Below, piece after piece: positions 25,347-31,876 of a stretch of 64,000 nucleotides of DNA. The notes beneath the pieces were generated by a model. That model was not told where the DNA came from and searched no databases. It saw nothing but the letters and a program-made list of their open reading frames with translations. The stretch is taken from NCBI RefSeq assembly GCF_013267355.1, contig NZ_CP053985.1, positions 5,704,001-5,768,000 on the forward strand, given 5' to 3'. Position 1 is the first letter of the stretch. Every line of letters starts with the position of its first letter. The position numbers were made by a program, and so were the translations under genes. The stretch is from Achromobacter pestifer. Lineage in GTDB: Bacteria > Pseudomonadota > Gammaproteobacteria > Burkholderiales > Burkholderiaceae_B.

Positions 25347-25380
25347 TTAATGCAAAACTTATTTTCATGTCAAGAAAATC
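25347..25380. repeat. 34-bp repeat, copy 2 (upstream of dehydrogenase operon)
   Basis: This is the partner of 22537-22570, with 29 of 34 bases identical and the whole TTTTCATGTCAAG core conserved. In this copy ATTTTC-N7-GAAAAT forms a 6-bp-arm inverted repeat, which is degraded in copy 1. It lies just after the decarboxylase terminator and just before the operator at 25382, so it probably belongs to the regulatory region of the dehydrogenase genes. Confidence 0.6.
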
Positions 25381-25381
25381 G

Positions 25382-25411
25382 ATCTGATATGGTCGATAGA
25401 GCGTATCAGAT
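25382..25411. promoter_or_regulatory. Inverted TATCAGAT boxes, GntR operator candidate
   Basis: ATCTGATA-N14-TATCAGAT is a perfect 8-bp-arm inverted repeat. The same octamer occurs at 22613-22620 before the GntR gene. The site is about 165 bases upstream of the first dehydrogenase gene. It could be bound by the GntR regulator as a looped or extended site, linking the two operons; it could also be an RNA hairpin. Binding not shown. Confidence 0.55.
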
Positions 25412-25575
25412 GGACTAAAAAGCGCATAATGTGCGCACCCTTTCCCAAGCTCCATGTCGTGGGGATCGGGTCGATTTTCTGCAAGCGAAGAGCGTGTTGT
25501 CACTAGCTCGGCGGTTCGTGTTCCCAGGTTCATGTTCGGTAGCTAGGACAACTTGGAGTATTCACGGAGATGTCT

Positions 25576-26289
25576 ATGACAGAAGACGCAAAGCCGCGCA
25601 GGCGGTTCCTGCAGGCGTTGGCCATCGTGCCGGCGTCGACGCTGGCGGTGGGCGCAATGACCACCGGCTGTACCAACGAGTCGGACGGCGCCGCCGCGCG
25701 CGCCGCCAAGCCTTACGAACCCACCTATTTCACCAAGGCCGAGTGGGCCTTCATCGTGGCTGCGGTGGATCATCTGATTCCCTCCGACCAGTACGGTCCC
25801 GGCGCCATCGAGGCCGGCGTGCCGGAATTCATCGACCGCCAGATGGAAACTCCGTTCGGCCACGGCAAGCTCTGGTACATGCAGGGGCCGTTCCACACCG
25901 ACCAGGTACCGGAACTGGGCTACCAGCTGAACCAGAATCCACGCGAGGTCTACCGCCATGGCATCGAAGCCTGTGACGCCTGGTGCGTGAAGACGCACGG
26001 CAAGGCCTATGCCGGACTGGACAAGCCCGTGCAGGAACAGATCCTGAAGGACCTGCAGGCCGGCAAGATCGCATTCGAGACCGTGCCGTCCCGGACGTTC
26101 TTCAGCTTCCTGCTTTCGAACACCAAGGAAGGCTTCTTCGCCGATCCGATGTACGGCGGCAACAAGAACATGGTGGGTTGGACGATGGTGGGCTTCCCGG
26201 GCGCGCGCGCGGATTTCATGGACTGGGCCGACCAGCCCAACGCGAAGTATCCCTACGGCCCTGTGTCGATCTCTGGGGAGAAGGGTTAA
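25576..26289 (+). CDS. Gluconate 2-dehydrogenase subunit 3 (gamma), Tat-exported
   Basis: About 237 residues with a twin-arginine signal (PRRRFLQALAIVPAS) and a TTGC near residue 33. The body matches the small subunit of membrane-bound gluconate/2-keto-acid dehydrogenases: YFTKAEWAFIVAAVDHLIPSD, PEFIDRQMETPFGHG and TFFSFLLSNTKEGFFADPMYGGN. This subunit stabilises and exports the flavoprotein. The start at 25576 has GGAG six bases before; ATG at 25570 overlaps that signal. The flavoprotein gene follows after 3 bases. Confidence 0.88.
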   Translation: MTEDAKPRRRFLQALAIVPASTLAVGAMTTGCTNESDGAAARAAKPYEPTYFTKAEWAFIVAAVDHLIPSDQYGPGAIEAGVPEFIDRQMETPFGHGKLWYMQGPFHTDQVPELGYQLNQNPREVYRHGIEACDAWCVKTHGKAYAGLDKPVQEQILKDLQAGKIAFETVPSRTFFSFLLSNTKEGFFADPMYGGNKNMVGWTMVGFPGARADFMDWADQPNAKYPYGPVSISGEKG

Positions 26290-26292
26290 GCC

Positions 26293-28068
26293 ATGGCGAT
26301 CAAAAAAGACAAAGTGGATGCGGTGCTGGTCGGGTTCGGCTGGACCGGCGCGATCCTCGGCCAGGAACTGACCGAGGCCGGGCTGCACGTGCTGGCGCTG
26401 GAGCGCGGCGCGATGCAGGACACGCCCAAGGACGCCGAATACCCCAAGGTTGCGGACGAGCTGGCGTACTCCGTGCGCGGCAAGCTGTTCCAGGATCTGT
26501 CCAAGGAAACCGTCACCATCCGCCACGGCGTGGACGACGTGGCCGTGCCCTACCGTCAGAACGGTTCGTTCCTGCTGGGGACGGGCGTGGGCGGGGCGGG
26601 CTTCCACTGGAACGGCATGCACTACCGCGTGCTGCCCGAGGAACTGGAGCTGCGCACCCGCTACGAAACGCGGTACGGCAAGAACTTCATCCCGGAAGGC
26701 ATGACCATCCAGGATTTCGGCGTGACCTACGACGAGTTGGAGCCGTACTTCAGCAAGTTCGAATACGTGTGCGGCACTTCCGGCAAGGCCGGCAACCTGG
26801 ACGGCAAGATCGTGGAAGGCGGCAATCCGCTGGAAGGCAAGCGCAGCAAGGAATTCCCGCTGCCGCCCCTGACCACCACCTACGGCGCCCAATTGTTCGA
26901 CAAGGCGGCGCGCGAAGTCGGTTTTCATCCGTATCCGGCGCCCGCGGCCAATGCCTCGGGTCCGTACACCAATCCCTATGGCGTGCGGCTGGGGCCCTGT
27001 AATTTCTGTGGCTTCTGCGAGAACTACGGCTGCTACATGTATTCGAAGGCCTCGCCGCAGACCACCATCCTGCCGGTGCTGCTGAAGAAGCCCAACTTCG
27101 AACTGCGCACGCAATCGCATGTGATCAAGGTCAACCTGGACTCGACCGGCAAGAAGGCCGTGGGCGTGACCTACATCGACGCGCAAGGGCGCGAGGTGGA
27201 CCAGCCCGCCGACCTGGTGATCCTGTCGGCCTACCAGATGCACAACGTTCGGCTGCTGCTCTTGTCCGGCATCGGCAAGCCCTACGATCCCAAGACCAAT
27301 GAAGGCGTGGTGGGCAAGAACTACGCCTACCAGATGAACGGCGGCGTCAACGTGCTGCTGCCCAAGGGCACTCAGCTCAATCCCTTCGTGGGCACGGGCG
27401 CGGGCGGCGTGGGCATGGACGACCTGAACGGCGACCAGTTCGATCACGGTCCCCTGGGCTTTCTGGGCGGCGCCAGCATCCGCCACGTGCGCTATGGCGG
27501 CCGTCCGATCAAGCAGACGCCGACCATGCCGGGCACGCCCAGCTGGGGCACGGGCTGGAAGGCCGGGGTGCAGGACGCCTACCAGCGCCACATGACCATA
27601 GGTATTTCCGGTTCGGTGATGTCGTACCGCGACGCCTACCTGTCGCTGGATCCCACCTACAAGGACAGCTTCGGCCAGCCTCTGTTGCGCATGACCTTCG
27701 ACTGGCATGACAACGAATTCGACATGCTGGGCTACATGGGCAAGCGCATGGAAGACGTGGCCCGCGCCATGAAGCCGGAAAAGTACGCCGTGGGGGTGCG
27801 CAAGAAGGGCGCGCGCTACGACACCCGGGTCTACCAGAGCACGCACAACACGGGCGGCGCCATCATGGGCACCAACCCCAAGGAAAGCGTGGTCAACAAG
27901 TACCTGCAAAGCTGGGACGTGCCCAACTTGTTCGTGATGGGCGCCTGCGCGTTCCCGCAGAACATGGGCTACAACCCCACGGGCCTGGTCGGGGCGCTGG
28001 CTTATTGGTCGGCGCAGGCGATCCGCGACCAGTACCTGAAGAACCCCGGCCCGCTGGTCCAGGCTTAA
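26293..28068 (+). CDS. GMC-family flavoprotein, gluconate/sugar-acid dehydrogenase large subunit
   Basis: A 591-residue FAD-dependent GMC oxidoreductase. The FAD-binding Rossmann motif is near residues 10-30 (AVLVGFGWTGAILGQELTEAG), GTGVGGAGFHWNGMHYR is the FAD-loop block, and GPCNFCGFCENYGC is a cysteine-rich loop. The C-terminal HNTGGAIMGTNPKESVV and MGYNPTGLVGALAYW hold the active-site His/Asn region. It oxidises gluconate or a related sugar acid or alcohol in the periplasm and passes electrons to the cytochrome c subunit. It has no signal of its own and is expected to ride with the Tat-exported small subunit. Exact substrate unproven. Confidence 0.9.
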   Translation: MAIKKDKVDAVLVGFGWTGAILGQELTEAGLHVLALERGAMQDTPKDAEYPKVADELAYSVRGKLFQDLSKETVTIRHGVDDVAVPYRQNGSFLLGTGVGGAGFHWNGMHYRVLPEELELRTRYETRYGKNFIPEGMTIQDFGVTYDELEPYFSKFEYVCGTSGKAGNLDGKIVEGGNPLEGKRSKEFPLPPLTTTYGAQLFDKAAREVGFHPYPAPAANASGPYTNPYGVRLGPCNFCGFCENYGCYMYSKASPQTTILPVLLKKPNFELRTQSHVIKVNLDSTGKKAVGVTYIDAQGREVDQPADLVILSAYQMHNVRLLLLSGIGKPYDPKTNEGVVGKNYAYQMNGGVNVLLPKGTQLNPFVGTGAGGVGMDDLNGDQFDHGPLGFLGGASIRHVRYGGRPIKQTPTMPGTPSWGTGWKAGVQDAYQRHMTIGISGSVMSYRDAYLSLDPTYKDSFGQPLLRMTFDWHDNEFDMLGYMGKRMEDVARAMKPEKYAVGVRKKGARYDTRVYQSTHNTGGAIMGTNPKESVVNKYLQSWDVPNLFVMGACAFPQNMGYNPTGLVGALAYWSAQAIRDQYLKNPGPLVQA

Positions 28069-28080
28069 GGAGACGGCACA

Positions 28081-29394
28081 ATGATTAAGCAGACCATTGT
28101 TGCGGCTCTTTCGGCCTTGGCGGCCAGCGCCGCGTTCGCCGCGGACGGCACGCCGGCCGCCGTCGACGCCCAGTTGATCAAGCAGGGCGAGTACCTGTCG
28201 CGCGCCGGCGACTGCATCGCCTGCCACACGGCCAAGGATGGCAAGCCGTTTGCGGGCGGCCTGGGCATCGATTCGCCGCTGGGCATGATCTATTCCACCA
28301 ACATCACGCCCGACAAGGACACCGGCATCGGCGGCTACTCCTACGAGGACTTCGACCGGGCCGTGCGCCATGGCGTGGCCAAGGACGGACATACGCTGTA
28401 TCCGGCGATGCCGTACACGGCCTACGCCAAGGTTACGCCCGAGGATGTGAAGGCCCTGTACGCCTACTTCATGCACGGCGTGGAGCCGGTCAAGCAGGAG
28501 AACAAGGACACCGACATCATCTGGCCCTTGTCGATGCGCTGGCCGCTGGGCGTGTGGCGCTGGATGTTTGCGCCCGACGTGGCCACGGCCCCCGTGACCG
28601 CCGATACCCAGGGCGCCGACCGCGCCGAGCTCTTGCGCGGCCAGTATCTGGTCGAAGGCCTGGGCCATTGCAGCACCTGCCACACGCCGCGCGGCGTCGC
28701 CTTGCAGGAAAAGGCGCTGACCGAGGCGGACGGCTCGGCCTTCCTGTCGGGCGGCGTGGTCGAAGGCTGGCTGGCCAAGAATCTGCGCGGCGACACCACC
28801 GACGGCCTGGGCAACTGGAGCCAGGCGGACATCGTGGCCTTCCTGAAGTCCGGCCGCAACGGCCATTCCGCAGCCTTCGGCGGCATGGCGCAAGTGGTAG
28901 GCGACAGCACCCAGCATCTGTCCGATAGTGACCTGAACGCCATCGCGGCCTATCTGAAGAGCCTGCCGCCGGTGAACAAGGACGCCACCAAGCCGCTGGC
29001 CTACAACGAGTCCGTGGCGCAGGCGCTGCGCACCGGGCACGACAAGGGCGACGGCGCCATGGCCTTCCTCAACAATTGCGCGGCCTGCCACCGCAGCACG
29101 GGCAAGGGCTATGCGGAAACCTTCCCGCAGCTGGCGCTCAGCTCCACGGTGAATTCGGCGGATCCCGCGTCGCTGATCCACATCGTGCTCAAGGGCGCGC
29201 AGATGCCGGCCACCGCGGCGGCGCCTACCGCCTATGCGATGCCGGGCTTCGATTGGCGCATGAGCGACAAGGAAGTCGCCGACGTGGTGACGTTCGTGCG
29301 GTCCAGCTGGGGCAACCAGGGGGCGGCCGTCACCGCCGCCGACGTGGCCAAGGTGCGCAAGGACGTGGGGGCGGCGCCACAGCCGGCGCGTTGA
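28081..29394 (+). CDS. Triheme cytochrome c subunit of the dehydrogenase
   Basis: A 437-residue exported cytochrome with three CxxCH heme sites: CIACH (residues 45-49), CSTCH (about 196) and CAACH (about 333). The signal peptide ends near residue 20 (SAAFA-ADGT). This is the family that accepts electrons from membrane-bound gluconate, alcohol and 2-keto acid dehydrogenases and hands them to ubiquinone. It ends the three-gene operon and is followed by a strong terminator. AGGAG precedes its ATG. Confidence 0.92.
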   Translation: MIKQTIVAALSALAASAAFAADGTPAAVDAQLIKQGEYLSRAGDCIACHTAKDGKPFAGGLGIDSPLGMIYSTNITPDKDTGIGGYSYEDFDRAVRHGVAKDGHTLYPAMPYTAYAKVTPEDVKALYAYFMHGVEPVKQENKDTDIIWPLSMRWPLGVWRWMFAPDVATAPVTADTQGADRAELLRGQYLVEGLGHCSTCHTPRGVALQEKALTEADGSAFLSGGVVEGWLAKNLRGDTTDGLGNWSQADIVAFLKSGRNGHSAAFGGMAQVVGDSTQHLSDSDLNAIAAYLKSLPPVNKDATKPLAYNESVAQALRTGHDKGDGAMAFLNNCAACHRSTGKGYAETFPQLALSSTVNSADPASLIHIVLKGAQMPATAAAPTAYAMPGFDWRMSDKEVADVVTFVRSSWGNQGAAVTAADVAKVRKDVGAAPQPAR

Positions 29395-29409
29395 TGTCTT
29401 GAGGCAATC

Positions 29410-29452
29410 GCGGCGCCGGCAAGCCCTTGTGGCTGCCGGCGCCGCGTTTTTC
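29410..29452 (+). terminator. Rho-independent terminator after the dehydrogenase operon
   Basis: GCGGCGCCGGCA and TGCCGGCGCCGC form a 12-bp GC-rich stem around a 12-base loop (29422-29433), followed by GTTTTTC. The T run on the plus strand shows that it ends the gluconate-type dehydrogenase transcript. Confidence 0.9.
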
Positions 29453-29496
29453 ATGGGCGATTGACAAGCCTGGAGGCGAGGCGCAAGCTACCCCAC

Positions 29497-29559
29497 ATGC
29501 ATAGCCCCGCAACTTCCTTCGCGCTGATTATTACCACCATCAGGTCCATGGTGGGTTAG
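29497..29559 (+). CDS. Putative regulatory leader peptide (20 aa)
   Basis: The frame ATG...TAG encodes MHSPATSFALIITTIRSMVG. The codons for Leu-Ile-Ile-Thr-Thr-Ile are clustered just before a hairpin, as in threonine- and branched-chain-amino-acid leader peptides. The start codon lies 15 bases after a GAGG; TTGACA at 29461-29466 would place the transcript start near 29496, but the -10 box is poor. If so, the message would be leaderless. The peptide is part of the attenuator described for 29534-29606. It is too short to recognise by homology, so the call rests on codons plus RNA structure. Confidence 0.55.
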   Translation: MHSPATSFALIITTIRSMVG

Positions 29560-29606
29560 CGCGCGTCGGTACATCGCCACACAAACCCGCCAGAGGCGGG
29601 TTTTTT
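29534..29606 (+). promoter_or_regulatory. Transcription attenuator (pause hairpin, antiterminator, terminator)
   Basis: Three mutually exclusive structures can be read. Pause hairpin: CCACCAT (29534-29540) with ATGGTGG (29548-29554), loop of 7, inside the leader peptide's Thr/Ile codons. Antiterminator: GGTGGGTT (29550-29557) with AACCCGCC (29584-29591), eight pairs including one G-U. Terminator: AAACCCGCC-AGA-GGCGGGTTT (29583-29603) followed by T's to 29606. Stalling at the Thr/Ile codons would free the middle strand for the antiterminator and let transcription continue. The downstream gene is a small P-loop kinase (29651), not a biosynthetic gene; alternatively this is a stand-alone terminator. 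Confidence 0.6.
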
Positions 29607-29650
29607 GTTGGCCCGCCTCCTGCCCGCAGTTTCTTCCAGGAGAGCACTTC

Positions 29651-30163
29651 ATGATGTCCACAGCACCTGCCGCCACGGCCACGCCCATGCTGCACTTTTT
29701 GTGCGGCAAGATCGGCGCCGGAAAATCCACGCTGGCGCAGGCGCTGGCGGCGCGTCCCGGCACCATCCTGCTCAGCGAGGACAACTGGCTGGCGGCGCTG
29801 TACCCCGGAGAGATCGTGGACCTGGCGGATTACGCGCGCTGCGCCAGCCGCCTGCGCAATGCCATGGGCAGCCACGTGGCGGCGCTGGCCGGGGCGGGCT
29901 TGTCGGTGGTGCTGGACTTTCCGGCCAATACGCGGCGCAGCCGCGAATGGCTGCGGCAGGTGGCGCAGGAGGCCGGCTGCGCCCATCAGCTGCATTACCT
30001 GGATCTGCCCGATGAGGTCTGCAAGGCCAGGCTGCGCGCGCGCAACGCCTCGGGCACGCACCCTTACACCACCACGGACGAACAGTACGACGCGATCACG
30101 GCGTACTTCGTCGAGCCGGACGACGACGAAGGATTCAATCTGGTGCGCCACGAGCAACGCTGA
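29651..30163 (+). CDS. Small P-loop kinase of the AAA/zeta-toxin-like group
   Basis: A 170-residue protein with a Walker A near residues 19-27 (GKIGAGKSTL), the SEDNWLAALYPGE and ALAGAGLSVVLDFPANTR segments and a lid-like LDLPDEVCKARLRARN near residue 120. It belongs to the group of predicted small-molecule kinases and chloramphenicol phosphotransferase/zeta-toxin relatives; the phosphate acceptor is unknown. It has AGGAG eight bases before the ATG and lies directly behind the attenuator at 29534-29606, which would make its expression amino-acid-responsive. Confidence 0.8.
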   Translation: MMSTAPAATATPMLHFLCGKIGAGKSTLAQALAARPGTILLSEDNWLAALYPGEIVDLADYARCASRLRNAMGSHVAALAGAGLSVVLDFPANTRRSREWLRQVAQEAGCAHQLHYLDLPDEVCKARLRARNASGTHPYTTTDEQYDAITAYFVEPDDDEGFNLVRHEQR

Positions 30164-30232
30164 GCGGAGGACGCGGCCCGGGCGCGCCTGCTATGATTGC
30201 TGGATAAATATCCAGTCCTTCCGGCCCGGCCG

Positions 30233-31876
30233 ATGTTTCCCGCCTACCGTTACTACTATCTGCACAACTTCCAGCGCGCGCTGACCTGGGTGGGCGAGCG
30301 CTATGCCGACCTGCTGGACGACGCCGAGCGCCGTTTCATGGCGGATTTTCCGGCCTTGCCGCAGGCCTCGCAGGCGCTGATGGTGCGCATGCTGATGCGG
30401 CGCGGCCCGTGGTTCCGGGCCAGCCGGCTGATCTACGAGGAAATCGGCCAAGCCGAAGCCGCCGCGGCGCCGCTGCTGGCGCTGGGCTGGCTGGACGCGC
30501 AGGCGCCGATGACGCTGGACGAGCTGTTCGGCCTGCACACCAAGCCGGAGCTGAATCGCATGTTTGCGCATGTGGCGGTCAAGTCCGCTACGCGCAAGGG
30601 CGATCTGCTGGAGGCCGCAAGCGCGGCGGGCGCGGATGCGCGGCCTTATGCGGACTGGAATCCCTCGGCGGCGGAGCCGGTCTGGCGCGTCACCGTGTCG
30701 GACATCTGCGAGCGTTTCCGCCTGATGTTCTTCGGCAATCTGCACCAGGACTGGTCGGAGTTCGTGCTGGCCGACCTGGGCGTGTTCCAGTACGAGGCCG
30801 TGCCGTTCGACGCCTCTTCCCGCGCCTTCCAGACGCGGGAAGACGTGAACTGCTATCTGGCGCTGCACGCCTGCCGCGTGGCGCTGGACGAGGGGGGCGA
30901 CGCCGATGCGCTGATGCAGGCCGTGCAGGCCTGCGCCAGCGGCAATCCCTGGCTGGAAAAGCGCCGCGCCAAGGTTCTGCTGCGCATCGGACAGGCGTGC
31001 GAACGGACGCAGGACTGGGACGCCGCGCAGCGCGTGTACGAGGCTTGCGCGTATCCCGGCGCACGCCACCGCCGCATCCGCGTGTATGAGCGCATGGCGC
31101 GGCACGGCGACGCGCTGGCCCTGGCGCTACAGGCGCAAGCCGAGCCCGAAAACGAAGCGGAAAGCCAGCGCCTGGCGCGCATGCTGCCGCGCCTGTACCG
31201 CGGCGCGGGGCAGGGCGGGCCGGCGCGCGAGCCGGCGCCCGTCCTGCTGCGCACCGATCTGACGCTGGCGCGGCCGGCAGAGCCCGCCTCGGTGGAGTTT
31301 GTCACGCGCGACCATCTGCACCGGGACGACGCGCCCGTGCACTACGTGGAAAACGCGCTGATCAATTCGTTGTTCGGACTGCTGTGCTGGCCCGCGGTGT
31401 TCGCGCCCTTGCCGGGGGCTTTCTTCCACCCGTTCCAGCGCGGCCCGGCGGACCTGGACGCGCCGGATTTCCACCCGCGTCGCGCGGCGCTGTTCGCGCA
31501 ATGCCTGGCGCAGCTGGACACGCCGGACTACCGCGAGCTGATCCTGCAACGCTACGCCGAAAAATCCGGCCTGCAGTCGCCTTTCGTGTTCTGGGGCGCG
31601 TTGTCCGAGGACCTGCTGACGCAGGCGCTGGACTGCCTGCCCGCCGCCCATCTGAAGCTGTACTTCGAACGCCTGCTGCGCGACGTCAAGACCAACCGCT
31701 CCGGCCTGCCGGACCTGATCCGCTTCTGGCCATCGGAGCGCCGTTATGAGCTGATCGAGGTCAAGGGACCGGGCGACAAGCTGCAGGACAACCAGATCCG
31801 CTGGCTGCAGTATTGCGTGTCGCACGGCATGCCGGTGCGGGTATGCCACGTCAGCTGGCGCGAGGACGCGCCATGA
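30233..31876 (+). CDS. VRR-NUC nuclease, bacterial FAN1-like
   Basis: About 547 residues. The N-terminal helical region has YYLHNFQRALTWVGERYADLL, typical of bacterial FAN1 homologues. The C-terminal VRR-NUC nuclease domain (about residues 470-545) has GLPDLIRFWP, YELIEVKGPGDKLQDNQIRWLQY, which contains the PD-D/ExK metal-binding set (D in PDL, E and K in EVKG). FAN1 enzymes cut 5' flaps and resolve interstrand DNA cross-links. A TATGAT box at 30192-30197 may be its promoter. An upstream TTG (30197) is an alternative start inside that box, so ATG 30233 is preferred. The stop overlaps the helicase ATG (ATGA), so nuclease and helicase are co-translated. Confidence 0.85.
   Translation: MFPAYRYYYLHNFQRALTWVGERYADLLDDAERRFMADFPALPQASQALMVRMLMRRGPWFRASRLIYEEIGQAEAAAAPLLALGWLDAQAPMTLDELFGLHTKPELNRMFAHVAVKSATRKGDLLEAASAAGADARPYADWNPSAAEPVWRVTVSDICERFRLMFFGNLHQDWSEFVLADLGVFQYEAVPFDASSRAFQTREDVNCYLALHACRVALDEGGDADALMQAVQACASGNPWLEKRRAKVLLRIGQACERTQDWDAAQRVYEACAYPGARHRRIRVYERMARHGDALALALQAQAEPENEAESQRLARMLPRLYRGAGQGGPAREPAPVLLRTDLTLARPAEPASVEFVTRDHLHRDDAPVHYVENALINSLFGLLCWPAVFAPLPGAFFHPFQRGPADLDAPDFHPRRAALFAQCLAQLDTPDYRELILQRYAEKSGLQSPFVFWGALSEDLLTQALDCLPAAHLKLYFERLLRDVKTNRSGLPDLIRFWPSERRYELIEVKGPGDKLQDNQIRWLQYCVSHGMPVRVCHVSWREDAP

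Noticed and set aside
22537..25380. Direct repeats flanking the GntR-Bug-decarboxylase block as ends of a mobile element
   Set aside because: No transposase or integrase lies within or beside the block and no inverted termini or target duplication is seen; a duplicated regulatory region explains them better.
25543..29454. A 1303-codon open frame on the minus strand opposite the dehydrogenase operon
   Set aside because: The plus strand holds three clear genes with ribosome-binding sites and family motifs; the minus-strand product is His/Arg/Gly-rich with no recognisable domain, a usual shadow in GC-rich DNA.
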